In this document: positions 1 through 9,111 of the stretch, in pieces | How the letters are laid out: every line of letters starts with the position of its first letter | Numbering within the stretch: position 1 is the stretch's first letter | NCBI RefSeq assembly: GCF_014204325.1 | Contig: NZ_JACHKT010000004.1 | Coordinates: forward strand, 1-48,727 | Reading direction: 5' to 3' | DNA from: Arcicella rosea | Lineage (GTDB): Bacteria; Bacteroidota; Bacteroidia; Cytophagales; Spirosomataceae | Length of the DNA stretch: 48,727 nucleotides | Made by a program: the position numbers and the translations under genes | The notes under the pieces: model-generated | Seen by the model: the letters and a program-made list of their open reading frames with translations, nothing else | Databases searched by the model: none | What the model was told of the DNA's origin: nothing

Positions 1-109
1 CTGATAGTGCAATTTATAAAAAATATTTAATCTTAAATCATAGGTTTTTAACACAGCACCTTGATGAAAGAAAAGTAACAAAAGAAAATCAAGAAGTTCC
101 GAAACTCGC

Positions 110-126
110 TCCGCTCAAACAGCGGA
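110..126. other. Small GC-rich hairpin in a gene-free left edge
   Basis: The first 186 bases contain no credible gene. The one structured element is a 6-bp stem (TCCGCT / AGCGGA) around a 5-base loop. It is flanked by a weaker CGAAA/TTTCG pairing. It lies downstream of the gatB stop codon, so it could help end gatB transcription, but there is no T-run typical of a terminator. It could also be a dispersed-repeat remnant. Confidence 0.3.
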
Positions 127-186
127 ATTTCGAAAAATGCTGACGCACAAATTTTAGACAAATACAAGGACTCTAAAATAAATCTG

Positions 187-1644
187 TTATAAATTTTCTA
201 AGGTTTTTTGCAATAAAGCAGTGGTTACTTTAGGATCCGCCGAACCTTTAGATTTCTTCATGATTTCACCCATGAACATACTTAAAAGTCCTTTCTTGCC
301 ATTTTTATATTCTTTTACTTTAGCAGAATTGTTTGCCAAAACCTCATCAACTAACGTTTGAAGTGTATCAGTATTGCTTTGTTGAATCAGATTCTTAGCT
401 TCGGCAATTTGTAGTGGTGTTTTCGCATTATCAGCAATCATTTCAGGAAAAATCTGCTGTGACGCTGTTGAATTACTTACTTTTCCATCATCAACCAGTT
501 GAATCAATTGTGCTAATTGTTCAGGAGTAACGCTTAATTGTCCAATTTCTAAATTATGGTCGTTCAAATATGATTTTACCGTTCCCATAATCCAGTTTGA
601 AACCGCTTTATAGTTTTTTGTAAACTGACAAGTAGCTTCAAAGTATTCGGCTACTTCTCTTGAATCGGTTAAAACGTTTGCATCGTATGCTGGCAAACCA
701 TATTCTTTGGTAAATTTCTCGAAAAGCTCCCACGGAAGTGCTGGCATTTGTTCTTTTACCGACGAAAGCCATTCTTCTGAAATTACTAAAGGCACAAGGT
801 CTGGCTCAGGAAAGTAACGGTAATCATTCATTGATTCTTTCTCACGCATTCCTGAGGTACGTCCAGTGGCTGGGTCAAAACTTCGAGTTTCTTGAATGAT
901 TTTTTCGTTGTTTTCTACGGCATCAATTTGTCTAACAATTTCATATTCAATGGCTTTTTGAATAAAACGCATTGAATTCATATTTTTAATTTCAACTTTT
1001 GTTCCGAAAACTTTACTTCCGACAGGCATCACAGAAATATTCACATCACAACGAAGTGAGCCTTCTTCCATGTTTCCGTCGCAAATGCCTAAGTAACGAA
1101 CCAATTTTCGTACTTCGGTCATAAACGTAGCAGCTTCTTCGGCAGATTTAATTTCGGGTTCAGTTACCATTTCAATCAAAGGCGTTCCAGCACGGTTATA
1201 ATCTAACAAACTATCGCTTGAACCGTCGGTATGCAAAGATTTTCCTGCATCTTCTTCTAAATGAATATGATGAAAACGAACGGTTTTTTCGCCAGTTGAA
1301 AGTTTTACATGAACGCCGCCACCCATACAAATAGGTGTTTTATCTTGAGTAATCTGATAACCCTTTGGAAGATCTGGATAAAAATAATTCTTTCTATCAA
1401 AATATTGATTTTCAGTAATTTGAGAATTACAAGCAATACCCATTCTCATCGCAAATTCAACAGCTTTTTTATTGAGCTTTGGTAAAGTACCGGGGTGTCC
1501 GAGTGTAATGGGCGAAATATGTGTGTTAGGTGAAGCACCAAATGAAGCAGCGTCGGCCGCAAAAATTTTACTCTCAGTTTGTAACTGAGCGTGTACTTCT
1601 AAGCCGATAACGACTTCGTATTTATCTCTTATTTCTTGATTCAC
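187..1644 (-). CDS. gatB: Asp-tRNA(Asn)/Glu-tRNA(Gln) amidotransferase subunit B
   Basis: GatB is the kinase/tRNA-binding subunit of the GatCAB complex. The complex converts Glu-tRNA(Gln) and Asp-tRNA(Asn) to the correctly amidated forms in the cytoplasm. The family motifs are present in order: YEVVIGLEVHAQL at the N-terminus, LGHPGTLP, FDRKNYFYPDLPKGYQ, LDYNRAGTPLIEMVTEPE, and GSLRCDVN. The helical YqeY-like tail follows. The reading frame stays open to an ATG at 1692, but family similarity begins right after a GTG at 1644. I therefore place the start there, giving about 485 aa, the usual GatB length. The extra 16 codons upstream look like leader sequence. No gatA or gatC is visible nearby, which is common in Bacteroidota. 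Confidence 0.95.
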   Translation of the reverse strand: MNQEIRDKYEVVIGLEVHAQLQTESKIFAADAASFGASPNTHISPITLGHPGTLPKLNKKAVEFAMRMGIACNSQITENQYFDRKNYFYPDLPKGYQITQDKTPICMGGGVHVKLSTGEKTVRFHHIHLEEDAGKSLHTDGSSDSLLDYNRAGTPLIEMVTEPEIKSAEEAATFMTEVRKLVRYLGICDGNMEEGSLRCDVNISVMPVGSKVFGTKVEIKNMNSMRFIQKAIEYEIVRQIDAVENNEKIIQETRSFDPATGRTSGMREKESMNDYRYFPEPDLVPLVISEEWLSSVKEQMPALPWELFEKFTKEYGLPAYDANVLTDSREVAEYFEATCQFTKNYKAVSNWIMGTVKSYLNDHNLEIGQLSVTPEQLAQLIQLVDDGKVSNSTASQQIFPEMIADNAKTPLQIAEAKNLIQQSNTDTLQTLVDEVLANNSAKVKEYKNGKKGLLSMFMGEIMKKSKGSADPKVTTALLQKTLENL

Positions 1645-1864
1645 AGAAGGTAAAATTTCAAATTTTAGAATGCAAAGATAATAAAAAGCCAATAGTTAGT
1701 GGCTTTAGTGTAGAGAAGTAAGTGAATACACAGAAAAATATAATTTTTTTCATGTGCTTTTCCAACTGTTTTTAATGTTTTAACGTCTTTGTAATGTAAC
1801 GGTTAGCTCTCTCGTTGTTTGATAAAATTGTTCATAGAGAAACAAACAATGGCAACCATTGAAT

Positions 1865-1889
1865 GAGGTCTGGTGAAGACGCCAGCCTC
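1865..1889 (+). promoter_or_regulatory. Stem-loop in the leader of the sigma factor operon
   Basis: GAGG-T-CTGG pairs with CCAGCCTC, giving 8 base pairs with one bulged T and an 8-base loop. It lies about 60 bases before the TTG start of the sigma factor gene. There is no T-run after it, so it is not an intrinsic terminator. It may be a leader RNA element. No known riboswitch class is recognised. Confidence 0.3.
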
Positions 1890-1950
1890 GGTAAGGAAAA
1901 ATCGCTAATTCACCATTACATAAGCCTCTTTAATTAAATTTTAATAGATT

Positions 1951-2481
1951 TTGGAAAACGAAGAACAGCTCATACAGGCCTGTCTGCAAAATGACCGAAA
2001 CGCCCAACGAAAGCTATACAATGCTTACGCTGGTAGAATGTTGGTGGTCTGTGCTCGCTATACCCAAAATAAAGAAGAGGCTGAGGATGTATTACAAGAA
2101 GCATTTATTAAGATATTTCAGAATTTAAGTAAGTTCAGAGGAGAAAGTACCTTGGGTGCATGGATTAAGCGAATCGTTATTAATGTTGCCATCAATCATA
2201 TTCGTGCGCAACAGCATTTTCAAGGAATGAGTGATGTACAAGAATACGAAAATCAATTTACTGATGGTTTAACAAGTATTGAAGGCATTCATTTCAAAGA
2301 ATTAATTGAAATGATTCGAAAATTACCCAAAGGTTGTCAGTCGGTGTTTAACCTTTATGCCATCGAAGGTTATCAACACAAAGAAATCGCTGAAATGTTA
2401 AATATTACAGAAGGAACATCAAAGTCACAATATGCACGGGCTAAGGCCATTTTACAAAGTCAATTATCCGTAAATAGCTAA
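1951..2481 (+). CDS. RNA polymerase sigma factor, ECF (sigma-70 family)
   Basis: This 176-aa protein has the two-domain layout of ECF sigma factors. Region 2 spans about residues 20-90, with the helix ending EEAEDVLQEAFIKIFQNL and a following W-IKRIVIN stretch. Region 4 spans about residues 120-172 and contains the helix-turn-helix YQHKEIAEMLNITEGTSKSQ. It would direct RNA polymerase to a small regulon, probably envelope related given its neighbours. The start is a TTG, since no ATG fits family length. Its stop codon overlaps the ATG of the next gene (TAATG), so the two are probably translationally coupled. The downstream gene encodes a membrane protein of the kind that usually controls such sigma factors. 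Confidence 0.92.
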   Translation: MENEEQLIQACLQNDRNAQRKLYNAYAGRMLVVCARYTQNKEEAEDVLQEAFIKIFQNLSKFRGESTLGAWIKRIVINVAINHIRAQQHFQGMSDVQEYENQFTDGLTSIEGIHFKELIEMIRKLPKGCQSVFNLYAIEGYQHKEIAEMLNITEGTSKSQYARAKAILQSQLSVNS

Positions 2482-3122
2482 TGATGAACGATTTTACAAA
2501 TAATTCATTTGAGGAACAATGGCAAAATGCCTTTGACGATACCTCTTTGACTCCATCAGATGCCCTTTGGGATAAGATAGAGCAAAGTTTGGATGTTGAG
2601 GTCGGGCCGTCATCGTTACCTCAAACCCCAAAAAATACTTTCCCATTCTATTACTTAGGCAGTGCTTTAGTAGCATTGCTTGGTGTTGGGTATTGGGTTT
2701 TTATCGCCAATACTAGCCTTAATAATGACATTCAGCCTATTCTACAAGAGGAAATCAAGTTAGAAAAACAAACATTGTTGAAAAGTGCTGCACCTACCAT
2801 CAATGAAAAAATTGAGAAAAACATTCAACCTCTAGTCCCTCAATTACCCCTTAAAACAAAGACTCTTCCGATAGAATTATCGGAAGAGCAACCTTTAGAA
2901 ATAGTAGAAGAAGAACCTTTAGAACGCACAAAATTGGCAGATTCTATTGTGCAATTAACACCTTTATCAACCAAAAATGTTACTCGTGAATGGCAACAAC
3001 CTGCTATTGTTTCACCAATGGATGCCACGCCATATTATGAGCCAACAAAACCAAAACCTCAGAAAAAGTCAATTTTTAAAAATGTAAAAGTGTCCGTTGG
3101 CGTAGGAACCTATCAACAATAA
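2481..3122 (+). CDS. Membrane-anchored anti-sigma-like protein, possibly shortened
   Basis: The protein has 213 aa. An N-terminal cytoplasmic segment of about 50 residues (with the motif TPSDALWDKIEQSLD) is followed by one membrane helix at about 53-75 and a Pro/Glu/Lys-rich periplasmic part. This is the layout of Bacteroidota proteins that sit beside ECF sigma factors and are thought to hold them at the membrane. No HxxxCxxC zinc anti-sigma motif is visible. The C-terminus stops abruptly after VKVSVGVGTYQQ, which resembles the first strand of a beta-barrel. A longer ancestor with an outer-membrane-like domain may have been truncated. The start overlaps the sigma stop by one base. Function is inferred from position and topology, not from a recognised family signature. 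Confidence 0.6.
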   Translation: MMNDFTNNSFEEQWQNAFDDTSLTPSDALWDKIEQSLDVEVGPSSLPQTPKNTFPFYYLGSALVALLGVGYWVFIANTSLNNDIQPILQEEIKLEKQTLLKSAAPTINEKIEKNIQPLVPQLPLKTKTLPIELSEEQPLEIVEEEPLERTKLADSIVQLTPLSTKNVTREWQQPAIVSPMDATPYYEPTKPKPQKKSIFKNVKVSVGVGTYQQ

Positions 3123-3127
3123 TTAAC

Positions 3128-3667
3128 ATGAAAAGACTCATTTTATCATCCGTTTTCCTAATTACTTTAGGAGTATTAGCTTGTTCAAGAAATGAAGTAG
3201 AAGTACTTAATTCTTCGCAGAAAGTAAGTGCTGAAACACTTGAAGATTATCTAGTTTTTAGTCATGTAGGCTTAGGTTGGGGCTGCAGAGCTTCTGCTAT
3301 TTATATGATTAATGACGGAAAACTTTATGCTGATACCAGCAATATTTTCTGTAAAGACCAAGAGCAATATCAATTTTCAGGCTTTAAATTGCCCGATAGT
3401 GAATATCAAAAGGTAAAAACTGTAATGAGTGAATATCCTACTGAGCTTTCAAGCCTTGAGAGTAGGACATTTGGTTGTCCGGGTTGTGCAGATGGAGGAA
3501 TGTTATTCTTGCAAAGAAAGGAAAAAGGAAAAACTGTTAAATCTTGGAGAATTGACGATTCTATTTTTTATCGTGAAACAGATGTCATGAATCAGCCTTT
3601 TCCTAAATACTTATCTGTTTTTGGTCAGAAATTAGGAACAGTTTATACAAGTATTAAAGTAAAATAA
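3128..3667 (+). CDS. Hypothetical lipoprotein
   Basis: This 179-aa product begins with a lipoprotein signal peptide (LITLGVLAC, with the lipidated Cys at residue 19). It is therefore likely anchored in the envelope. The mature part contains several cysteines, including a CPGC pair near residue 117 and GWGCRAS near residue 54. These could form disulfides or bind metal. I do not recognise the family. It lies 5 bases after the anti-sigma-like gene and 4 bases before another lipoprotein gene, so it is probably part of the sigma-factor operon and possibly part of its envelope output. Confidence 0.75.
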   Translation: MKRLILSSVFLITLGVLACSRNEVEVLNSSQKVSAETLEDYLVFSHVGLGWGCRASAIYMINDGKLYADTSNIFCKDQEQYQFSGFKLPDSEYQKVKTVMSEYPTELSSLESRTFGCPGCADGGMLFLQRKEKGKTVKSWRIDDSIFYRETDVMNQPFPKYLSVFGQKLGTVYTSIKVK

Positions 3668-3671
3668 AGCC

Positions 3672-4055
3672 ATGAAAGCATTCAGAATTATTTATCCCAT
3701 TCTTGCTTTTGTACTATTTTTTTCTTGCAAGAATAACGATTTACTTGGTGATGAAGAAGCAGACAATTTAAAATTAACTCAGCTATATACTGAAGTAGAA
3801 ACCTTTGCACAAAATAAAGCCTGCGCTGGAGATGACTGTAGAGTAATGGCAATGGGAGCAAAAGCTTGTGGTGGACCTACCAGATTTATTATTTATTCTT
3901 TGTCTAAAACAGACGAGAAAATATTGGCAGAAAAAGTAAAAGCCTATACAGATTTCCAAAAAGAATTGAATACAAAATATAATAGGATTTCTGATTGTGC
4001 CATGCTTTTGCCCCCAAACGTTGATTGTGTAAATGGACTTTGTACTGCTAAATAA
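3672..4055 (+). CDS. Small cysteine-rich hypothetical lipoprotein
   Basis: The protein has 127 aa with a lipoprotein signal (LFFSC, Cys 19). The mature part has spaced cysteines in the pattern C-x4-C, then ACGGP, then SDC, then two more near the C-terminus (DCVNGLC). These probably form disulfides in the periplasm. The combination of CRVMAMGAKACGGP followed by a tyrosine-rich strand is a recurring small-lipoprotein pattern in Bacteroidota, but I cannot name the family with confidence. It is co-directional with the sigma-factor operon, with 4 bases separating it from the previous gene. Confidence 0.72.
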   Translation: MKAFRIIYPILAFVLFFSCKNNDLLGDEEADNLKLTQLYTEVETFAQNKACAGDDCRVMAMGAKACGGPTRFIIYSLSKTDEKILAEKVKAYTDFQKELNTKYNRISDCAMLLPPNVDCVNGLCTAK

Positions 4056-4106
4056 TATTTGTGTTAAAATGTTTAACCTCTTAATGCCTTTTTAGGCCCA
4101 TTGCTC

Positions 4107-5402
4107 ATGAAAAAAAATTTACTTAGGGCAGTCTCATTTTTTTCTTTGTTGATTGCTTTTACTTCTTGTAAAGATAATTGTGTAGAAACCAATACTTACA
4201 GAGGTTACGAATCAGTAATGATTTCATTAAATGAACTCAGAACGAGTGTAAAAACACTAGCCCCACAAGATTTAGTGAATCCCGGAAAGATTTATGTGAA
4301 AGACAACTACTTGTTTATCAACGAAGTAAAAAAAGGTTTTCATATTATCGACAATTCAAATCCTGCTGCACCCAAAGCTATCGCTTTTATACAAGTACTG
4401 GGAAATATTGACATCGCAGTTCAAGGAAATATCCTTTATGCAGATAGTTATACGGATTTCGTTGCCTTCGATATTAGTAATCCTACAGCCATTAAAGAGG
4501 TTTCAAGAGTAAACGAAGTATTTACTTATGGTACTGCTGATGGAATCTCTTGGAGTTATAACGCAACTAATCAAACCATTTATGATTCAAAATGGAAATG
4601 GTACACAACTACACAAGAAGTAGCCTGTGACCCTAAACCATACTATTACCCCGTCACGTATGAATCTTGGGGTTTGTATTCAAGCTTTTCAGCTGGAAGT
4701 GCCAGTAAAGGAACTGCAACAAATGGTGCTGGTGTTGGTGGTTCTACGGCAAGGTTTGCCATCGTGAATAATCATTTATACGCTGTTACTAACGATGAAA
4801 TGAAGCTTTTCAATCTAGCTAATCCTGAAAAACCTGTAAAAGATGCTTCCATTAAATTAGGTTTTGGGATAGAAACCATCTTTCCATATAAAGACAAATT
4901 ATTCTTAGGAACAACGACTGGAATGCAAATTTGGAATAACGAAAACCCAAATAATCCTACTTATTTATCTCGTTTAGACCACGTTCGTGCTTGCGACCCT
5001 GTGGTGGTGGAAGATGACATTGCTTACGTCACCCTTCGTTCAGTCAATAACTTTGCCCGTTGTGGCCCAGCAATAGCGAATCAATTAGATGTTATTGATG
5101 TATCGAATCCTGCTACGCCTGTATTGAAAAAATCTTATGAAATGGAAAGTCCTTATGGTTTAGGAATTGATAACAAGAAGCTTTTTATCTGCGAAGGAAA
5201 AGGCGGTTTGAAGACCTTCAATGCAACCAACCCGATGGATGTTAAGCAAATTCAACATTTCAAAGACATGGATACTTTTGATGTAATTCCGCTGAATGGC
5301 ACTTTAATGCTTATCGGTAAGGACGGTTTGTATCAATACGACTACAGAGATGCCAATAATCTGAAATTATTAAGTAAAATATTGGTCAAAAAAGAAAACT
5401 AA
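4107..5402 (+). CDS. LVIVD-repeat beta-propeller lipoprotein
   Basis: An N-terminal lipoprotein signal (LIAFTSC) is followed by repeated segments such as HIIDNSNPAAPKAIAF, VAFDISNPTAIKEVS, KLFNLANPEKPVKDA and DVIDVSNPATPVLKK. These are LVIVD repeats, which form a beta-propeller on the cell surface or in the periplasm. The exact binding partner is unknown. The ATG at 4107, followed by Lys-Lys, gives a normal signal peptide. A TTG two codons upstream is a less likely start. The gene follows the two small lipoprotein genes and precedes an outer-membrane barrel gene by 15 bases. A surface complex made from the operon's products is plausible but inferred. Confidence 0.85.
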   Translation: MKKNLLRAVSFFSLLIAFTSCKDNCVETNTYRGYESVMISLNELRTSVKTLAPQDLVNPGKIYVKDNYLFINEVKKGFHIIDNSNPAAPKAIAFIQVLGNIDIAVQGNILYADSYTDFVAFDISNPTAIKEVSRVNEVFTYGTADGISWSYNATNQTIYDSKWKWYTTTQEVACDPKPYYYPVTYESWGLYSSFSAGSASKGTATNGAGVGGSTARFAIVNNHLYAVTNDEMKLFNLANPEKPVKDASIKLGFGIETIFPYKDKLFLGTTTGMQIWNNENPNNPTYLSRLDHVRACDPVVVEDDIAYVTLRSVNNFARCGPAIANQLDVIDVSNPATPVLKKSYEMESPYGLGIDNKKLFICEGKGGLKTFNATNPMDVKQIQHFKDMDTFDVIPLNGTLMLIGKDGLYQYDYRDANNLKLLSKILVKKEN

Positions 5403-5417
5403 TAAGCCTTAAAGAAC

Positions 5418-6029
5418 ATGAAAAACAGACTAACCATATTATTTTGCTTCCTTTTCTCAGCGACTTTTGCACAGGAAAAAACAAGTAAAATCGAACGTTT
5501 TTTTCAAAATAAATACGTCAATTACACCGAATTCGGTGGCTTATTTGGCAAATCTTATCAAATCACACAAATGTCGTATGCTACGCCTGTTGATGGCAGA
5601 ACAAATTTTACGATTCAATCTTATAATGGCTATAAAATATTTGACAAGCTTTCTGCTGGGGTAACTGTTGGCGTCGATTGGTTTAATGCCATGCAAATTG
5701 TGCCAATATCGGTCGGTATTAGAAATACTTATGGAAAATCAAATACAAAAAAAGTAAAACCATACATTGGTGTTGATGCTGGCTATGGCTTTACTTGGTT
5801 GAACAATGACGCATCTGATAATCAGACAGCTACTGGAGGTTTAGCAATTAGTCCAGTCCTTGGATTATTAATTCCCACTGGCGGGCAAGCAAATTTTGTG
5901 TTGAGTGTCGGTTATAAGCACAATGCTTTCAAAACCGTAACAAACTCAGGAACGCCAGAATATCCTACTTCCACTACGAAAGAGTATGAATTAAATAGAA
6001 TGGCAGTGAGATTAGGAGTGAATTTCTAG
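5418..6029 (+). CDS. Outer-membrane beta-barrel protein
   Basis: This 203-aa protein has a signal peptide (ILFCFLFSATFA, cut before QEK). Alternating hydrophobic/polar strands with Gly and Tyr follow (YIGVDAGYGFTWL, FVLSVGYKHNAF), ending in an aromatic C-terminal strand, RLGVNF. This is the signature of a small outer-membrane barrel. Partner and transport role are unknown. It is the last gene of the sigma-factor operon. It ends 15 bases from the stop codon of the convergent histidine kinase gene, leaving almost no room for a terminator. Confidence 0.8.
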   Translation: MKNRLTILFCFLFSATFAQEKTSKIERFFQNKYVNYTEFGGLFGKSYQITQMSYATPVDGRTNFTIQSYNGYKIFDKLSAGVTVGVDWFNAMQIVPISVGIRNTYGKSNTKKVKPYIGVDAGYGFTWLNNDASDNQTATGGLAISPVLGLLIPTGGQANFVLSVGYKHNAFKTVTNSGTPEYPTSTTKEYELNRMAVRLGVNF

Positions 6030-6044
6030 CAATTTTCTACTCCC

Positions 6045-7412
6045 TTACAAATGTTCAAATGTTACAATGAATTTTGTGCCTTTCCCAATCAGAGAACTCA
6101 CAGAAATTTCACCGTAATGCAACTTGACAATTTTTTGTGTAAGCGAAAGACCAATGCCATTGCCGTCGGTATATTTTTTGTTTGTTCCTCTGAAAAAGGG
6201 AGTAAAAATTTGGGCGATTTCTTCTTCACAAATACCAATTCCTTCATCTACAAAACAGAGTTTTATTTGTTGTGGATGAACAACAATTGAAATAACACAT
6301 TTTTTATTGTCTGAAAACTTACAGGCGTTTTCGATAAGATTCGCAAACGCCACTTTTAATAAATATTCATTGCCATTCATTGAAAGTTCTTCGTCATTTT
6401 CAACTTCGTTTTCATAAATTATATCCACTAAATAAGTTGGATTTTGGCGTTGTACTTGGTGGCGAGCGTCTAAAAGTACTTCGTCTAAACGAGTTTCTCT
6501 GAAAGAAATCTCAGAAGGGTCATAACTCGCTTTGGCAAAATCTAATAAACTGGTGGCGAGTCTAGCGAGTTTTTGTGCGTCCGTTAAAGTATTTTGAATA
6601 ACGCTTTGATATTCTGTAATACTTCTTTCTTTATTCGTTGAAAGCTCCAACTCAGTAATCATCGATGCAAGGGGCGTTCTTAGTTCATGCGAAATGTTGG
6701 ATACAAATTGTTTTTGAGCATCAAACGATTTTTCCAGACGGTCGAGCATCTCATTGAAAGTACTCGACAATTCCGCTAGTTCATCTCTTCCTTGTGTATT
6801 GTTCAAGCGTAAATCAAGGTTTGAAGCCGTGATTTTCTTTACTTTATTTACAATGACCGTTACGGGCGACAATGCTTTTTTAGAAAAAAAACGACCTGCG
6901 GCATAAATCAGAATGATTGAAGCAATAAAAATAATCAGAATGGTATTTCTAAGGTTCTCTAATTTTTTATAGCCAAATTGGTCATAAGCGGCAGCCATTA
7001 CAATATATTTTTCGCCTTCATTGCTAAAGAGTAAACCTACAACTTGCCAATTTTTTTGATAAAAACGTACTTCATTTTTATGCTTTACTTCGTCAATCAT
7101 TTGCTTAGTTTCTTTCACAAAATCAATATCTAAAGCGTCATGATAGCGTAATTGGAAGTTGGTATCATAAATAGCAACTTCTACTTCATTGATGGTTTCA
7201 CGGTTATTTTTATAAATCGTTTGAAGCGTTTTTGAATCTACTTTTGCCGTAAAAAAAAGATTGGCTTTCGTAATTCCCTCTTTTTTCAAGCGATTGTAAA
7301 ACTCTGTTTCACGATTTTGATAAGCGGAGTAATATACCAAAGCAGCAAAAATCATTAAGATGGCTGCGGTGATTAAAGTAAAAAGTAAACTTAGTTTTTC
7401 TCTGATTGTCAT
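6045..7412 (-). CDS. Sensor histidine kinase
   Basis: The 455-aa protein is a classic inner-membrane sensor kinase. Membrane helices lie at about 10-31 and 156-173, enclosing a periplasmic domain of about 120 residues. A HAMP linker follows at about 175-230. The HisKA motif SNISHELRTPLAS puts the phosphorylated His at residue 242. The ATPase domain carries NLIENACKF (N box), DEGIGI (G1) and GNGIGLSL (G2). Domain order and length match OmpR-linked kinases, including the heavy-metal-sensor type. The signal it senses cannot be read from sequence. The start overlaps the response regulator stop by 4 bases (ATGA), so the pair is one operon with the regulator first. Confidence 0.94.
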   Translation of the reverse strand: MTIREKLSLLFTLITAAILMIFAALVYYSAYQNRETEFYNRLKKEGITKANLFFTAKVDSKTLQTIYKNNRETINEVEVAIYDTNFQLRYHDALDIDFVKETKQMIDEVKHKNEVRFYQKNWQVVGLLFSNEGEKYIVMAAAYDQFGYKKLENLRNTILIIFIASIILIYAAGRFFSKKALSPVTVIVNKVKKITASNLDLRLNNTQGRDELAELSSTFNEMLDRLEKSFDAQKQFVSNISHELRTPLASMITELELSTNKERSITEYQSVIQNTLTDAQKLARLATSLLDFAKASYDPSEISFRETRLDEVLLDARHQVQRQNPTYLVDIIYENEVENDEELSMNGNEYLLKVAFANLIENACKFSDNKKCVISIVVHPQQIKLCFVDEGIGICEEEIAQIFTPFFRGTNKKYTDGNGIGLSLTQKIVKLHYGEISVSSLIGKGTKFIVTFEHL

Positions 7413-8089
7413 TCTGCCTTAAAGATAAAACCCATTCCAGATTTTGTATGAATGAGTTTAGGTTCAAATTCTTTATCAATTTTTTTACGTAAGTAGTTTA
7501 TATACACATCAATAAAATTAGTACCTGTATCAAAATGCGTATCCCAAACTTTATCAGCGATTTCAGTTCTACTCAGAATTCTTTCTGCATTTTGCATCAT
7601 GTATTCTAGTAATTTGAATTCTTTGGGTGTTAAATTAATATCAATGCCAGAACGGCTTACGGTTTTTGTCTGGTTATTTAATTCTAAATTATCATATTTC
7701 AAGATAAATCCTTGATGGTTTGTTTTGCCATTTTGGCGTTTCATCAAAGCCCGAATACGCACGTGCAATTCTCTGAAATCAAAAGGTTTTACCAAGTAAT
7801 CGTCTGCTCCAGCATCGAAACCCTCTACTTTATCATCAGTCGTTCCCAAAGCAGTAAGCATAATAATCAAAGTCTCTGGCTTGGCTGAACGAATATCTTT
7901 ACAAAGTTCTAAACCGTTGAGTTTCGGTAAAATTATATCCGTGATGATTAAATCATAATCATTTTGTAAAGCCAGTTTTCGCCCCATCATACCATCGTAA
8001 GCAAGCGTAACGGTATAATCGTTTTCTTCTAATCCTCGTTTTACCAAAGAGGCAATTCTTTCGTCGTCTTCAATAATGAGAATGTTCAT
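7409..8089 (-). CDS. Response regulator, OmpR family
   Basis: The receiver domain begins MNILIIEDDERI. It carries the phospho-acceptor Asp51 in DLIITDIILP, the conserved Lys in LVKPFDF, and a C-terminal winged-helix DNA-binding domain (LTPKEFKLLEYM and VYINYLRKKID). I place the start at the ATG at 8089 because family similarity begins there. An in-frame ATG 13 codons upstream gives a non-family extension. The gene is translationally coupled to the kinase downstream. Its targets are not evident. The metal-efflux set 9 kb away is one possible target, but nothing in the sequence links them. Confidence 0.94.
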   Translation of the reverse strand: MNILIIEDDERIASLVKRGLEENDYTVTLAYDGMMGRKLALQNDYDLIITDIILPKLNGLELCKDIRSAKPETLIIMLTALGTTDDKVEGFDAGADDYLVKPFDFRELHVRIRALMKRQNGKTNHQGFILKYDNLELNNQTKTVSRSGIDINLTPKEFKLLEYMMQNAERILSRTEIADKVWDTHFDTGTNFIDVYINYLRKKIDKEFEPKLIHTKSGMGFIFKAE

Positions 8090-8471
8090 GATTTTATATT
8101 TGAGGTAATACTTATTCTGTATTGACAAATTTAGATGAATTATTGATTACGATTGTTGTTCGTACATGAATCTAATAAAAATACAATATTACAATTGTGA
8201 TAAAGCCTTTATTCAAACATCTTTTTGATGCAAGAACCGTTTACTCATTTAAGTATTTTTCAAACAAAAAAATTAAAAATCCTTCGTAGAATTTATGCAA
8301 AATACCTTTTAAGGAACAAAAATCTTGATAAGCTTTGTTACCTTTGAGCCTTCCAATGACAAATACTCTTTTTCAAGAAAATAAATTGGATGAAAGCAAT
8401 CAACATGACATTTTAACTGCTTGTCCTCTGATATGTAATAGTGGAAATTAGAGGAAACAATATCTTTACCA
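8090..8471. other. Divergent intergenic region with no gene
   Basis: This stretch of about 380 bases separates the divergent response regulator and DUF4833 genes and must hold both promoters. It is very AT-rich. I see no convincing gene, repeat or RNA. A TATCTTTA box close to TAnnTTTG lies immediately before the DUF4833 start, but it is too close to the start codon to call a promoter with confidence. Confidence 0.4.
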
Positions 8472-9026
8472 ATGCGATTTTCAAAAACAATCATTATTGT
8501 CTCTATTCTATTCGTATTCAATAGTTTAGCTCAAAAAAATAAAACGGTTACTCCAACCGATGTCTTCCCAACGCCTCCTGATACGGATATTCGTTTATTT
8601 TATATTCAGCGAAGTTCTAATTCAAATACGGTAATTTACGATGCCAACCTGACGGCGGATAAAAAACTAAATCCCAAAAATCCAGTGCATACTTATTGGA
8701 TAAAATATAATGAAGGTGGCCGCAAACAAGAATTGAGCAATATTCAGCGAACACTTGCTTATGGTTTATATACCAAAGAAGTTGCTACAGAAAAAGAAAG
8801 CTATGACGGACACTTCTTGGCATATCGTAAAAGAAAATTTGTTGTAAAAATTACTCCACAAGGCGAACCAGTAGCCTTATTCCCCATTAATGGGAAAATG
8901 CAAATTCTTAAAAAAGTCTTTGTAAAAGTTGACGAAAGTGGCATGATGCCTTCGGTGGTGTATGTAGAACTTTGGGGAAAAGACCCTGCAACAGGTAAAG
9001 AAGTTTACGAAAAATTCAAACCATAA
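8472..9026 (+). CDS. DUF4833 family exported protein
   Basis: The protein has 184 aa with an N-terminal signal peptide (IIIVSILFVFNSLAQ). The mature part has the DUF4833 pattern: RLFYIQRSSNSNTVIYDAN near residue 40, a PVHTYWIKY segment, and a lysine-rich C-terminal half ending in a Tyr/Val strand. The family is of unknown function and is found mostly in Bacteroidota. The product is presumably periplasmic. It is 85 bases upstream of nuoD on the same strand. No functional link to respiration is known. Confidence 0.75.
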   Translation: MRFSKTIIIVSILFVFNSLAQKNKTVTPTDVFPTPPDTDIRLFYIQRSSNSNTVIYDANLTADKKLNPKNPVHTYWIKYNEGGRKQELSNIQRTLAYGLYTKEVATEKESYDGHFLAYRKRKFVVKITPQGEPVALFPINGKMQILKKVFVKVDESGMMPSVVYVELWGKDPATGKEVYEKFKP

Positions 9027-9111
9027 AGAAAGTTGTGATTTAGTGAATTGTGAATAGTTTTGTCCTCACATCCGACGTCTCATTTGAAATACTTTCGTAC
9101 TTAACTAAGCT

